Source: Qipengyuania oceanensis
Lineage (GTDB): Bacteria > Pseudomonadota > Alphaproteobacteria > Sphingomonadales > Sphingomonadaceae
Length of the DNA stretch: 64,000 nucleotides
Direction: 5' to 3'
Assembly (NCBI RefSeq): GCF_009827535.1
Contig: NZ_WTYN01000001.1
Span: 1,860,001-1,924,000, forward strand
This document shows positions 17,117 to 26,979 of this stretch, piece after piece (positions within the stretch are counted from its first letter, which is position 1; each line of letters starts with the position of its first letter). The notes beneath the pieces are model-generated. The model worked only from the letters and a program-made list of their open reading frames with translations, did no database searches and was not told where the DNA came from. A program made the translations under genes and the position numbers.

Positions 17117-18112
17117 ATGCAATTCCTCTCCGACAATGCAGCCTCCGTGCACCCGCAGGTCTGGGACGCGATGCGCGCCGCGGACAATTCCGATTCGCCT
17201 TACGACGGCGATGCCGTGTCGCAGGCGCTGGACGAGCGGTTTTCCGGCCTGTTCGAGGCGGAGGTGGCGGTCCTCTGGGTCGCGACCGGAACCGCCGCGA
17301 ACTGCCTTGCCTTGGCGACCATGTGCCAGCCGCATGGCGGGGTCATGTGTCACGAGGCAGCGCATATCGAGGTCGATGAGGGCGGTGCCCCCGGCTTCTA
17401 CCTCCACGGCGCCAAGCTGCTCACCGTGGCGGGCGAGGGCGCGAAGCTGACGCCGGACGGCATTCGCGCAGCGATCGATCCGATCCGCGACGATGTCCAC
17501 CAGGTCCAGCCGCATGCGATTTCGGTCACGCAGGCGAGCGAGTACGGGCGCAGCTATCGCCCGCAGGAACTCGCGGCGATCGGCGCGCTGGCAAAGGAGC
17601 GCGGGCTCGGCTTTCACGTCGACGGCGCGCGGTTTGCCAATGCCGTCGCCTTCCTCGGCTGCTCGCCCGCCGAGGCGATGGGGCCGGCCGATGCGCTCAG
17701 TTTCGGCTGCGTGAAGAACGGGGCGATGAGTGCCGAGGCGATCGTCTTCCGCGACGATACTGCTGCCGATCTTGCACGCTATCGCCGCAAGCGCGCCGGG
17801 CATCTGCAGAGCAAGGGCCGCTTTCTTGCAGCGCAGCTCCTCGCGATGATCGAGGGCGACCTGTGGCTGCAGAACGCGCAGCAGGCCAACGCGGCGGCAG
17901 CGGAGATCGCGTCGGCTTGCGGCGAGCGGCTGATGCACCCGGTCGAAGCGAACGAGCTGTTCGTGACGATGTCTGCCGCCGAGCGCGAGGCGCTGCGCGG
18001 GCAGGGCTTCGGTTTCTACGACTGGGGCGCCGATGCCGCTCGCTTCGTCACTGCATGGAACACCCGCGAGGACGACGCGACCGCGCTCGCCAAGGCAATC
18101 GCCGGCCTATGA
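17117..18112 (+). CDS. Low-specificity L-threonine aldolase (beta-eliminating lyase family)
   Basis: 331 residues. A PLP fold-type I enzyme that cleaves threonine and allo-threonine to glycine and acetaldehyde. The N-terminus has FLSDNAASVHPQV, then DSPYDGDAVSQALDERF near residue 26, ATGTAANCLAL (PLP-phosphate loop), EAAHIEVDEGGAP, FHVDGARFANAV with the PLP-binding Asp, and the Schiff-base Lys in FGCVKNGAMS near residue 198. The stop overlaps the next gene's start as ATGA. Confidence 0.93.
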   Translation: MQFLSDNAASVHPQVWDAMRAADNSDSPYDGDAVSQALDERFSGLFEAEVAVLWVATGTAANCLALATMCQPHGGVMCHEAAHIEVDEGGAPGFYLHGAKLLTVAGEGAKLTPDGIRAAIDPIRDDVHQVQPHAISVTQASEYGRSYRPQELAAIGALAKERGLGFHVDGARFANAVAFLGCSPAEAMGPADALSFGCVKNGAMSAEAIVFRDDTAADLARYRRKRAGHLQSKGRFLAAQLLAMIEGDLWLQNAQQANAAAAEIASACGERLMHPVEANELFVTMSAAEREALRGQGFGFYDWGADAARFVTAWNTREDDATALAKAIAGL

Positions 18113-19053
18113 GCGGCTCGTCCGGTTCGGAGAGCCTACTCGCCCCGAAAAATCTTTCAGCCTTTCTGCTCGTCAGCCTGATCTGGGGCGGGACCTGGCT
18201 CGTCATCCGCGACCAGATCTCGAGCGTCCCGCCGACCTGGTCGATCTGCTATCGCTTCGTCGTCGCCTCGGCCGGCATGTTCGCGCTGGCGAAGCTGCGC
18301 GGCGAGCCGTTCCGCCTGCTGCCCGGCGCGGGCAAGTGGGTGCTGGCGCTCGCGGTATTCCAGTTCTCGCTCAATTTCGGCTTCGTATACCGGGCGGAAG
18401 GCTACGTCACCTCGGGGCTGGTCGCGGTCATCTTCTCGCTGCTGGTGGTTCCGAACGCGGTGCTCGGCAAGATCTACCTCGGCCAGCCGATCCGGCGCGA
18501 GTTCGTCGTCGGTTCCTCGATCGCGGCGATCGGGGTGGCGATGCTGTTCGCGCAGGAATATCGCGCCTCGCCCGCAACGCTCGGCGAAGTGCTGCTTGGC
18601 GCTGCGCTGTGTATCGGCGGCATCCTGTCGGCCAGTTTCGCCAATATCCTCCAGGCAACCGACGGGGCCAAGCGCCAGCCGCTGCTCACGCTGCTTGCCT
18701 GGTCGATGCTCGGTGGGGCCGTGCTCAATGCGGTGGTCGCGCTGCTTCTCGAAGGTCCGCCGCAATTCGATCCCCGGCCTTCCTATGCCTTGGGCGTGGT
18801 CTATCTCGGCCTCGCCGGATCGGTCGTGACCTTTCCTCTCTATTACGGACTGGTGCGCAAGGTCGGGGCGGGGACGGCTGCCTACAGCTCGGTGATCGTG
18901 CCGGTGGTGGCAATGATCCTGTCGACACTGTTCGAAGGCTTCGTGTGGGGTCCGCTGCCTGCCGCAGGAGCGGCCATCACGTTGGTCGGCATGGTGGTGG
19001 CAATGCGGACCCGCAGCGCGCCGCCGCCGCGCCGGGCTACTCCCGAACCGTGA
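18109..19053 (+). CDS. DMT-superfamily (EamA) transporter
   Basis: 314 residues from the ATG overlapping the threonine aldolase stop. About ten hydrophobic helices are visible, in two repeated EamA halves (residues about 15-140 and 160-300). Typical motifs are LIWGGTWLVIRDQISSVPP in the first half and VYLGLAGSVVTFPLYYGLV in the second. The family exports amino acids, metabolites or drugs. Coupling to threonine aldolase hints at export of an amino acid or by-product, but that is inference. Its 3' end overlaps the convergent epimerase gene by 17 bases. Confidence 0.9.
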   Translation: MSGSSGSESLLAPKNLSAFLLVSLIWGGTWLVIRDQISSVPPTWSICYRFVVASAGMFALAKLRGEPFRLLPGAGKWVLALAVFQFSLNFGFVYRAEGYVTSGLVAVIFSLLVVPNAVLGKIYLGQPIRREFVVGSSIAAIGVAMLFAQEYRASPATLGEVLLGAALCIGGILSASFANILQATDGAKRQPLLTLLAWSMLGGAVLNAVVALLLEGPPQFDPRPSYALGVVYLGLAGSVVTFPLYYGLVRKVGAGTAAYSSVIVPVVAMILSTLFEGFVWGPLPAAGAAITLVGMVVAMRTRSAPPPRRATPEP

Positions 19054-19840
19054 GTCCGGCTGCGAGCGCTGCCAAACCTTCGCGATAGGTGGGATAGCGC
19101 GGCTCCCAGCCGAGCACGCGCTTCGCCTTGGCGTTCGCCACGCGGCGGTTCTCGGCATAGAAGCCCCGCGCCATGTCGCTGAGGCCCGCCTCGTCCATCG
19201 TCTGGAGCGGTGGCGGCGCTGTGCCCAGCAGGCGGCAGGCTTCCTCGGTCACGGCGTTGTGGCTGGCCGGCAGATCGTCGCCGAGATTGTAGGCACCGGG
19301 CGGGGCATCGCCGGTCATCGCCGCGACCACCCCGGGAACGATATCGTCCACGTGGATGCGGCTGAACACTTGTCCGGGCATGTCGATCCGGTGCGCCTTG
19401 CCGTCCCGCACGCGGTCGAGCGCGCTGCGTCCCGGCCCGTATATCCCGGGCAGCCGGAACACCCGCGCACCCATCTTCAGCCACTCCTCGTCGGCCTCGC
19501 TGCGCGCCGAGCGACGCCCGGTCCCGATCGGCGAGCTTTCGTCGACCCAGGCGCCGCCTGCATCGCCATAGACCCCGGTCGAGGACAGGTAGCCGAGCCA
19601 TGACTGCCCGATTCTCGATGAGTAGGTGTCGAGGACCGGATCGAGCCCGCTCGAACGGTCGGGCGGTACGCTCGACAGCACGTGGCTGGCCTTTTGCAGG
19701 GCGCTCTCGACTGCAGTTGCGTCCGCGAAATCGATGTTTCCGTCGCTGCCGGTCGCATCGACATGCCACCCATGCTCGCGCATCGCACCGGCAATCCGGC
19801 TGGCCGTGTACCCCAGCCCGAAAATGAACAGATTCGCCAT
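19037..19840 (-). CDS. SDR-family NAD-dependent epimerase-like protein (YeeZ type)
   Basis: 267 residues. The N-terminal nucleotide loop is FIFGLGYTASRIA, a G-x-G-x-x-A/S form typical of the atypical extended SDR YeeZ group. The later motifs YLSSTGVYGD, FRLPGIYGPGRSALDRV and FSRIHVDDIVPGVVAAM match the family. The active-site Tyr-x-x-x-Lys is not obvious, as in many atypical members, so catalysis is uncertain. It is divergent from pepN (51 bases between). Confidence 0.82.
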   Translation of the reverse strand: MANLFIFGLGYTASRIAGAMREHGWHVDATGSDGNIDFADATAVESALQKASHVLSSVPPDRSSGLDPVLDTYSSRIGQSWLGYLSSTGVYGDAGGAWVDESSPIGTGRRSARSEADEEWLKMGARVFRLPGIYGPGRSALDRVRDGKAHRIDMPGQVFSRIHVDDIVPGVVAAMTGDAPPGAYNLGDDLPASHNAVTEEACRLLGTAPPPLQTMDEAGLSDMARGFYAENRRVANAKAKRVLGWEPRYPTYREGLAALAAGLTVRE

Positions 19841-19891
19841 GGCCGCGTTCTATTGCTGGAACCGCGCGACAAAGCCACTAGATCGAGAACC

Positions 19892-22552
19892 ATGGACATA
19901 GCCAACACACCCGCCACCGCCGACGGAAACCCGCAGATGGCGGACGCGCCGCCCGAGCCCAAGCAGCCACCGCTGATCCGGCGCGAGGATTACACGCCCT
20001 TCGCGTGGCTGGTCCCGACGACCCATCTCGACTTCGCGCTCGGATTGGAGAAGACGCGCGTGGTCGCGACACTGGACGTCGAGCGCAATCCCGATGCTGA
20101 AGCCTCGCCGCACTTGCGGCTCAACGGCGACGGGCTCGAACCGGTCGAGGTCGAAGTCGACGGACAAGCCGCCAACAGCTGGGCGATGGATGGCGAGACG
20201 CTGATCGTGACGCTTCCAGCCGACAGACACACGGTCCGCATCGTCACCGAGATCGATCCCTCGGCCAATACCCAGCTGATGGGGCTTTACGCTTCCAACG
20301 GCATGCTGTGCACGCAGTGCGAGGCCGAGGGCTTCCGCCGGATCGCCTTCTTCCCCGACCGGCCCGATGTCCTGTCGACCTACACCGTGCGGATGAGCGG
20401 TCCGAAAGCACAGTTCCCGATCCTGCTGTGCAATGGCAACAACACGGCGAACGGCGAAGGCGAGCACGGCACGCACTGGGCCGAATGGCACGATCCCTGG
20501 CCCAAGCCGAGCTATCTGTTTGCGCTCGTTGCAGGCGATCTGGTCGCCAATTCGGACAGCTTCACCACACGCAGCGGCCGCAAGGTCGATCTCAACATCT
20601 GGGTCCGCGACGGCGATCTGCCGCGCACCGACCACGCCATGCGCTCGCTCAAGAAAAGCATGGAGTGGGATGAGGAGGTGTTCGGTCGCGAATACGATCT
20701 CGACCTGTTCAACATCGTCGCGGTGAGCGACTTCAACATGGGCGCGATGGAGAACAAGGGCCTCAACGTCTTCAACACGAAATACGTGCTGGCCGACGAG
20801 GAAACCGCGACCGACGGCGATTACGACGGGATCGAGGGCGTGATCGCGCACGAGTATTTCCACAACTGGTCGGGCAACAGGATCACCTGTCGCGACTGGT
20901 TCCAGCTGAGCCTCAAGGAAGGCTTCACCGTGCTGCGCGACCAGCTGTTCAGCCAGGACATGCAGGGCGAGGCGGTCAAGCGGATCGAGGACGTGCGCGT
21001 CTTGCGCGGAGTCCAGTTCCCAGAGGATTCGGGTCCGCTCGCGCACCCGATCCGGCCGGATTCCTTCCGCGAAATCAGCAACTTCTATACCAGCACGATC
21101 TACAACAAGGGCGCCGAGGTGATCCGCATGATGCGCACCATGGCCGGCCCCGAGAAGTTCCGTGTCGGGACCGACACCTATTTCGACCGGCACGACGGCG
21201 AGGCCGCGACGTGCGAGGACTTCGTCAAGTCGATCGAGGATGGCGCGGGTCTCGACCTGCAGCAATTCCGCCTGTGGTACAGCCAGGCGGGCACGCCGAA
21301 GATCAAGGCCGAACTGGTGCCGGACGCAAGCCGCGCGGTGCTCAAGCTCACCCAGACGGTGCCGCCGACACCCGGCCAGCCGGACAAGCAGCCGATGCCG
21401 ATCCCGCTCAAGGTGGCGGTCCATGATCGCGCCAGCGGGACCCTCGGTGAAGAGCGGCTGATCGTGCTCGACAAGGCGCAGGACAGCTTCGTCTTCGAGA
21501 ATGTCGGCGATCAGCCGGTGCTGTCGATCAACCGCGGATTCTCCGCCCCGGTCTCGATCGAGCGCGAGATTTCCAATGCGGATCTCGTCTTCCTCGCCGC
21601 GCGCGACGACGATCCCTTCGCCCGCTACGAGGCGTTTCAGGATCTGGTCGTAGGGCATCTCGTGGCTGCCGCCTCCGGCGACGGGCTGGCGGACGATGCG
21701 AAGTCCGCCGCCCGCGAGGACATCACCTCCGCCTTCGCCGCCATCCTTGCCGACGACGCGCTCGAGGACACGATGCGCGGCGAGCTGATGCTCTTCCCCA
21801 GCCAGACCTATATCGCCGAGCAGATCGAGGCGGCGGATCCGGGCCGGATATTCGCGGAGCGCGAAGCGCTCAAGGCGCATATCGGTGCTGCGCTCGAAAG
21901 CGACCTGGTGGCATTGCACGAACGCGCAAGCGCGATCCCCTTCGGCTTCAGCCAGGAAGCGCGCGGCAGCCGCAAGGTGAAGACGCAGGCGCTCGTCTAT
22001 CTCGCGGCGGGCGCACCGGAGAAGGCCGCCGACATGGCGGCCGCGCAATATGATGCCGCCGACAACATGACCGACCGCCAGGGCTCACTCATGGTGCTGG
22101 CCGGGATGACCGGCACGGCCGCGCGGACCGGAAGACTGCTCGACTTCTACAATCGCTACAAGGGCAACGACCTCGTGATCGACAAGTGGTTCGCGATCCA
22201 GGCGAGCTCGCTGCATCCCTCGGTCGTGGAACATGTCAAGGCGCTGGCCGAGCATCCCGACTTCACGATGAAGAACCCCAACCGCGTACGCTCGCTCTAC
22301 ATGGCCTTCGCGGGCAATCCGCACGGGTTCCACGATGCGAGCGGCGAGGGCTACCGGATGATTGCCGACCTGATCCTAGAGCTCGATCCGCTCAATCCGC
22401 AGACCGCGGCGCGTTTCGTCCCGCCGCTCGGTCGCTTCCGCAAGCTGGAGGCGGGCCGGTCGGCGCTCATGCGCGAGCAGCTCGAGCGGATAGCGAATGC
22501 CGACAAGCTGAGCCGCGACACCTACGAGCAGGTCAGCCGCAGCCTTGGCTGA
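19892..22552 (+). CDS. pepN: Aminopeptidase N (peptidase family M1)
   Basis: 886 residues from the ATG at 19892; a second ATG 15 codons later is possible. The open frame before it would run into the divergent epimerase gene. A cytosolic zinc aminopeptidase that removes N-terminal residues. The exopeptidase motif GAMENKGLNVFNTKY is near residue 283 and the zinc site HEYFHNWSGN plus LKEGFTVLRDQ near residues 319-345. The DUF3458 domains of proteobacterial PepN follow. Its stop overlaps the TTG start of pgeF, so they are likely co-transcribed. Confidence 0.95.
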   Translation: MDIANTPATADGNPQMADAPPEPKQPPLIRREDYTPFAWLVPTTHLDFALGLEKTRVVATLDVERNPDAEASPHLRLNGDGLEPVEVEVDGQAANSWAMDGETLIVTLPADRHTVRIVTEIDPSANTQLMGLYASNGMLCTQCEAEGFRRIAFFPDRPDVLSTYTVRMSGPKAQFPILLCNGNNTANGEGEHGTHWAEWHDPWPKPSYLFALVAGDLVANSDSFTTRSGRKVDLNIWVRDGDLPRTDHAMRSLKKSMEWDEEVFGREYDLDLFNIVAVSDFNMGAMENKGLNVFNTKYVLADEETATDGDYDGIEGVIAHEYFHNWSGNRITCRDWFQLSLKEGFTVLRDQLFSQDMQGEAVKRIEDVRVLRGVQFPEDSGPLAHPIRPDSFREISNFYTSTIYNKGAEVIRMMRTMAGPEKFRVGTDTYFDRHDGEAATCEDFVKSIEDGAGLDLQQFRLWYSQAGTPKIKAELVPDASRAVLKLTQTVPPTPGQPDKQPMPIPLKVAVHDRASGTLGEERLIVLDKAQDSFVFENVGDQPVLSINRGFSAPVSIEREISNADLVFLAARDDDPFARYEAFQDLVVGHLVAAASGDGLADDAKSAAREDITSAFAAILADDALEDTMRGELMLFPSQTYIAEQIEAADPGRIFAEREALKAHIGAALESDLVALHERASAIPFGFSQEARGSRKVKTQALVYLAAGAPEKAADMAAAQYDAADNMTDRQGSLMVLAGMTGTAARTGRLLDFYNRYKGNDLVIDKWFAIQASSLHPSVVEHVKALAEHPDFTMKNPNRVRSLYMAFAGNPHGFHDASGEGYRMIADLILELDPLNPQTAARFVPPLGRFRKLEAGRSALMREQLERIANADKLSRDTYEQVSRSLG

Positions 22553-23312
22553 GCCGTCGGGCGAACCCCCGCGCTGGACCAGCGACGCGCTAGGCGACGT
22601 GCCGCACGGCTTCTTCGGAAGCCGCGGGGGCGTGTCCAGTGGCGCGGTCGAAGGGCTCAATTGCGGGTTCGGCGCGAACGACGATCCGCTCGCGGTAACG
22701 GAAAACCGCAGGCGCGTGGTCGAGGCAGTGCTACCGGGCGCCCCTCTGGTCGGGCCCTACCAGGTGCATTCGCCGACCGCCGTCCTCGTCGAGCAGGCCT
22801 GGCCCGACGATGCGCGGCCCGAAGCCGATGCCGTGGTCACCGACCGGCCCGGCATCCTGCTGGGCATCCTCACCGCAGATTGCACACCGGTGCTGCTCGC
22901 CGACCGCGAGGCGGGGGTGGTCGCCGCGGCCCATGCCGGCTGGCGCGGCGCACATGGCGGGGTGCTCGAATCGACGCTTGCCGCGATGGAGCGGCTGGGC
23001 GCGCGGCCTTCGCGGATCGTCGCGGCGATCGGGCCGACGATCGCGCAGCCGAGTTACGAGGTCGCGGATGATTTCCGCACCGAGTTCACTGCATCCGACG
23101 ATCGATTCTTCTTGGAGGGGCGTGCGGGGCACTGGCAGTTCGACCTGCCGGGCTATGTCGCGGCCAGGCTGAAAGCCGGCGGAATCGGTCGGATCGACGA
23201 TCTCGGCATCGACACCTATGTGCAGGAGGAGCGCTGCTATTCCTACCGGCGCGCCACGCATCGACGCGAGCCGACCTACGGCAGGCAGCTGAGCGTGATA
23301 GGCCTGCCCTAG
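22545..23312 (+). CDS. pgeF: Peptidoglycan editing factor PgeF (laccase-domain/YfiH family)
   Basis: 255 residues if the TTG at 22545 is used; it overlaps the pepN stop, and no ATG lies nearby. In-frame GTG alternatives occur about 18 codons later. The YfiH motifs are complete: PHGFFGSRGGVSSG near residue 20, LTADCTPVLLAD near residue 108, AAHAGWRGAHGGVLESTL near residue 127, IGPTIAQPSYEV, and CYSYRR near the end. The conserved Cys and His residues form the metal-binding active site of this family. In E. coli the protein prevents incorporation of non-canonical amino acids into peptidoglycan precursors. Confidence 0.92.
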   Translation: MAEPSGEPPRWTSDALGDVPHGFFGSRGGVSSGAVEGLNCGFGANDDPLAVTENRRRVVEAVLPGAPLVGPYQVHSPTAVLVEQAWPDDARPEADAVVTDRPGILLGILTADCTPVLLADREAGVVAAAHAGWRGAHGGVLESTLAAMERLGARPSRIVAAIGPTIAQPSYEVADDFRTEFTASDDRFFLEGRAGHWQFDLPGYVAARLKAGGIGRIDDLGIDTYVQEERCYSYRRATHRREPTYGRQLSVIGLP

Positions 23313-23515
23313 AGGCATTGCCGCAAGGTTGCACGAAACCGAACGGATCGTTCCCAAAACACGGTTGGCATGCGGCACCTTTGCAGCTATCAGCCCGCCC
23401 AAACCGGCATCCCTTCGAGGGTCGCACATGCGCGCGACAGGATGACGGACAGTTCCGATAAGATGACGCAGGGGTCTTTCTGCGCATCAAAAGAAGCAGG
23501 GCAAGGCAAAGTCTG

Positions 23516-24085
23516 ATGGCTGAAACGACTGGCACCACGGCTCCCGAGACGCTTGCGGGCGACGACGGGGTCCGGCGGCGCGACTTCATCAATATCGCGG
23601 CGATCAGCGCTGCGGGCGTAGGCGGCCTCGCGGTCGTCTATCCGCTCATCAGCCAGATGGCCCCGTCGGCCGACGTGCTTGCCGAGAGTTCGACCGAGCT
23701 TGACATCTCCTCGATCGAGGAAGGGCAGGCGATCAAGGCGATCTTCCGCAAGCAGCCGCTGTTCGTCCGCCGCCTGACGGCACGCGAGATCGACGAGGCC
23801 AACGCGACCCCGGCCAGCTCGCTGCGCGATCCGCAGACGCTGGAAGAGCGGACCAAGGAAGGTCACAACGACGTCCTCATCACCATGGGTGTCTGTACCC
23901 ACCTCGGCTGCGTGCCGCTGGGCGCTGCCGAAGGCGAGCCGCGCGGCGAATTCGGCGGCTATTTCTGCCCGTGCCACGGTTCGCACTACGATACCGCAGG
24001 CCGTATCCGCAAAGGCCCGGCGCCGCTGAACCTCGAGGTTCCGGAATACGAATTCACCTCCGACACGACCGTCGTCGTCGGCTGA
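23516..24085 (+). CDS. petA: Ubiquinol-cytochrome c reductase iron-sulfur (Rieske) subunit
   Basis: 189 residues. The Rieske [2Fe-2S] protein of the bc1 complex, which takes electrons from ubiquinol. The N-terminus has a twin-arginine-like [12 protein letters not shown] followed by one hydrophobic helix that also anchors the protein. The cluster ligands are in CTHLGC (near residue 127) and CPCHGSHYD (near residue 151). It is the first gene of petABC. The 203 bases upstream, after pgeF, contain no gene and should carry the promoter. Confidence 0.97.
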   Translation: MAETTGTTAPETLAGDDGVRRRDFINIAAISAAGVGGLAVVYPLISQMAPSADVLAESSTELDISSIEEGQAIKAIFRKQPLFVRRLTAREIDEANATPASSLRDPQTLEERTKEGHNDVLITMGVCTHLGCVPLGAAEGEPRGEFGGYFCPCHGSHYDTAGRIRKGPAPLNLEVPEYEFTSDTTVVVG

Positions 24086-24110
24086 GCCTGAGAGAACGAG
24101 AGAGACGACC

Positions 24111-25403
24111 ATGAGTTTTCCCTGGGCCAAGCATTACGCTCCGACCAACCCGGTGACGCGCTTCCTCGACGAGAAGCTGCCGCTGCCGCGCCTCGTCTAC
24201 AACGCCGTCGGTGCCGGTTACCCGGTGCCGCGCAATCTCAACTACATGTGGAATTTCGGCGTCCTCGCCGGGTTCTGCCTGGTGCTGCAGATCGTCACCG
24301 GCGTCATCCTCGCGATGCATTACGCACCGAACGCGTTAGTCGCCTTCGCTTCGACCGAGCACATCATGCGCGACGTCAACTGGGGCTGGATGCTGCGCTA
24401 CATGCACGCCAACGGCGCGAGCTTCTTCTTCCTCGTCATCTACCTGCACATCTTCCGCGGTTTCTTCTACAGCTCGTACAAGGCCCCGCGCGAGATGATC
24501 TGGCTGCTCGGCGTGGTCATCTTCCTGCTGATGATGGCCACCGGCTTCATGGGCTACGTCCTGCCGTGGGGCCAGATGAGCTTCTGGGGTGCCAAGGTGA
24601 TTACCGGCCTGTTCGGCGCGATCCCGCTGGTCGGCGAGCCGATCCAGATCTGGCTGCTCGGCGGCTACGCGCCCGACAATGCCGCGCTCAACCGCTTCTT
24701 CTCGCTGCACTTCCTGCTGCCCTTCGTGATCGCGGGCGTCGTGATCCTGCACATCTGGGCGCTGCACATTCCCGGCTCGTCGAACCCGACCGGCGTCGAG
24801 ATCAAGAGCGAAAGCGACACCGTGCCGTTCCACCCCTACTACACGGCCAAGGACGGCTTCGGGCTGGGCGTCTTCCTGATCCTCTTCTCGATCATGGTGT
24901 TCTTCCTGCCGAACTTCCTCGGCCATCCGGACAACTACATCGAGGCGAACCCGCTCTCGACGCCTGCGCACATCGTGCCCGAATGGTACTTCTGGCCGTT
25001 CTACGCGATCCTGCGTGCCTTCACCGTGGACTTCATCCTCCCGGCGAAGCTGTGGGGCGTGCTCGCCATGTTCGCCGCCATCCTGATCTGGTTCCTGCTG
25101 CCGTGGCTCGACAAGGGTCCGGTGCGCTCGGGTCACTATCGCCCGACGTTCCGCAAGTTCTTCTGGTTCGGCCTCATCCCGACCATGGCGGTGCTGTTCT
25201 ACTGCGGTGGCGCTCCGGCAGAAGAGCCCTACGTGATGCTCAGCCAGATCGCGACCGCATACTACTTCCTGCACTTCCTCGTGATCCTGCCGTTGCTGTC
25301 GCGTGCCGAACGCACCGAACCGCTGCCCCGCTCGATCACCGATGCAGTGCTGCATTCCGACAAGACGCCGGTTCTCGGCGAGAACGCCGAACCGGCGGTC
25401 TGA
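24111..25403 (+). CDS. petB: Ubiquinol-cytochrome c reductase cytochrome b
   Basis: 430 residues, the usual length of the fused alphaproteobacterial cytochrome b (N- and C-terminal parts in one chain). The integral diheme subunit of complex III. Visible are the heme-helix histidines in [15 protein letters not shown] and [22 protein letters not shown], the Qo-site helix [18 protein letters not shown], and the conserved PEWY motif ([17 protein letters not shown]) near residue 290. It lies 25 bases after petA with an AGAGAGACGACC ribosome site. Confidence 0.98.
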   Translation: MSFPWAKHYAPTNPVTRFLDEKLPLPRLVYNAVGAGYPVPRNLNYMWNFGVLAGFCLVLQIVTGVILAMHYAPNALVAFASTEHIMRDVNWGWMLRYMHANGASFFFLVIYLHIFRGFFYSSYKAPREMIWLLGVVIFLLMMATGFMGYVLPWGQMSFWGAKVITGLFGAIPLVGEPIQIWLLGGYAPDNAALNRFFSLHFLLPFVIAGVVILHIWALHIPGSSNPTGVEIKSESDTVPFHPYYTAKDGFGLGVFLILFSIMVFFLPNFLGHPDNYIEANPLSTPAHIVPEWYFWPFYAILRAFTVDFILPAKLWGVLAMFAAILIWFLLPWLDKGPVRSGHYRPTFRKFFWFGLIPTMAVLFYCGGAPAEEPYVMLSQIATAYYFLHFLVILPLLSRAERTEPLPRSITDAVLHSDKTPVLGENAEPAV

Positions 25404-25424
25404 GGACGAGAGAGAGTAAGACCC

Positions 25425-26282
25425 ATGATCCGCATCATCTCCGCCCTCGTCGGTCTCGGCTTCACGGTCGTGGTCGTGTTCGCCTTCTTCACCGGGCTGA
25501 CCACGGTCATTTCCGATGGCGAACTCAAGCCGGAAACCGCCGAGCATGAATTCCACAAGCATCCCAAGGAAGTGTCCTTCGCCCAGGATGGCCTGTTCGG
25601 CAAATATGACCGGGCCCAGCTCCAGCGCGGGCTGCAGGTCTACAAGGAAGTCTGCTCGGCCTGCCACAGCCTGAAGTACGTAGCGTTCCGCGATCTCAGC
25701 GCCCTCGGTTACACCGAAGGCCAGGTCAAGGCGCTGTCGGCCCAGTTCCAGGTGCCAGGCATCGATTCGAATACCGGCGAGGCGACGACCCGTCCCGGTA
25801 CGCCGACCGACTACTTCCCGTCGCCCTATCCGAACAATGTCGCCGCGGCCGCGGCGAACAACAACGCGATCCCGCCGGACCTGTCGCTGATGACCAAGGC
25901 GCGGCATGACGGTACGGCTTACGTCTATTCGCTGCTGACCGGCTACCAGGAGCCGAGCGCCGAGCTGGTGAAGAAATTCCCCGCCTCCGCTCCGGGACCG
26001 GGCCTGCACCACAACCCTTACTTCGCGAACCTCAACCTCGCGATGGCGCCGCCGCTGACCAGCAATGGCCAGGTGACCTATGCGCCGGGCAATCCCGAAC
26101 CGACCATCGACCAGATGGCCAAGGACGTTTCGGCCTTCCTGGCCTGGACTGCGGAGCCCAAGCTCGAAAAGCGCCGCCAGACCGGCTGGGCCGTGCTCGG
26201 CTTCCTGATCTTCGCGACGATCCTCGCCTACCTGTCGAAGAAGCAGATCTGGTCCGCCGTGAAGCCGCGCCGGGAAGACTGA
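25425..26282 (+). CDS. petC: Cytochrome c1, heme protein of the bc1 complex
   Basis: 285 residues. The N-terminal hydrophobic helix (residues about 2-24) acts as export signal. The heme-c site CSACH is near residue 77. The cytochrome c1 signature PPDLSLMTKARHDG lies near residue 147, and the axial Met lies around LNLAMAPPL near residue 207. A C-terminal anchor helix is WAVLGFLIFATILAYLS, followed by a basic tail. Last gene of petABC, followed by a strong terminator. Confidence 0.97.
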   Translation: MIRIISALVGLGFTVVVVFAFFTGLTTVISDGELKPETAEHEFHKHPKEVSFAQDGLFGKYDRAQLQRGLQVYKEVCSACHSLKYVAFRDLSALGYTEGQVKALSAQFQVPGIDSNTGEATTRPGTPTDYFPSPYPNNVAAAAANNNAIPPDLSLMTKARHDGTAYVYSLLTGYQEPSAELVKKFPASAPGPGLHHNPYFANLNLAMAPPLTSNGQVTYAPGNPEPTIDQMAKDVSAFLAWTAEPKLEKRRQTGWAVLGFLIFATILAYLSKKQIWSAVKPRRED

Positions 26283-26306
26283 TCTCCAGCACAGCGACTG
26301 TAATGC

Positions 26307-26346
26307 AACGCCCCTCCATCCCTGCGATGCGAGGGGCGTTTGCTTT
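26307..26346 (+). terminator. Terminator of petABC
   Basis: A perfect ten-base stem, AACGCCCCTC at 26307-26316 with GAGGGGCGTT at 26331-26340, has a 14-base loop and is followed by TTTGCTTTT. It lies 25 bases after the petC stop and just before apt. Confidence 0.85.
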
Positions 26347-26358
26347 TGGGGGACGCAC

Positions 26359-26895
26359 ATGACGCCCGATGAACTGAAGGCGCTGGTCCGCACCGTGCCG
26401 GATTTCCCTGCGAAGGGGATCCAGTTCCGCGACATCACCACGCTGATCGGTCACGGCGCTGGTCTGAAGCATGCCGTGCGTCACCTGGCCGAACGCTGCG
26501 ATGCCGCCGGAGCCGACGCGATCGCCGGCATGGAAGCGCGCGGCTTCATCTTCGGTGCGGCAGTGGCGATCGAACTGGGCATCGGCTTCATCCCGGTTCG
26601 CAAGCCGGGCAAGCTGCCGATTGAGACCATCGGCGTCGATTACGCTCTCGAATACGGCACCGATCGGCTGGAAATCGACCCCGGCGCTATCGGCGAAGGG
26701 CACGAGGTGGCCATCGTCGACGACCTGATCGCAACCGGCGGGACTGCGCTGGCCGCGGTCGAACTGCTGCGCATGGCGGGCGCCCGGGTGCCACTCGCGG
26801 CGTTCGTCATCGACCTGCCCGATCTGGGCGGCGCGGACCGGCTGCGCGGCGCAGGTGTGGCTGTAGAAACGCTGATGGAATTCGAAGGTGACTGA
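26359..26895 (+). CDS. apt: Adenine phosphoribosyltransferase
   Basis: 178 residues. A purine salvage enzyme making AMP from adenine and PRPP. The start MTPDELKALVRTVPDFP is followed by GIQFRDITTLI, the AGMEARGFIFGAAVA block near residue 55, RKPGKLPIET near residue 81, and the PRPP loop AIVDDLIATGGTALA near residue 118. It follows the petABC terminator and so should have its own promoter or use read-through. Confidence 0.96.
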   Translation: MTPDELKALVRTVPDFPAKGIQFRDITTLIGHGAGLKHAVRHLAERCDAAGADAIAGMEARGFIFGAAVAIELGIGFIPVRKPGKLPIETIGVDYALEYGTDRLEIDPGAIGEGHEVAIVDDLIATGGTALAAVELLRMAGARVPLAAFVIDLPDLGGADRLRGAGVAVETLMEFEGD

Positions 26896-26979
26896 CCCGT
26901 CCTCGGCGCATCCGGGATAGAAACCGGCGCCCGCGCATTTGCTAATCAGGCCAAGAGGTGGGATTGACCTGAACTCAAC

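Noticed and set aside
16763-17938. 391-residue fusion reading of the GNAT gene
   Set aside because: The extra N-terminal part is antisense to threonine aldolase. The inner ATG with AAGGAG gives the normal 101-residue family length.
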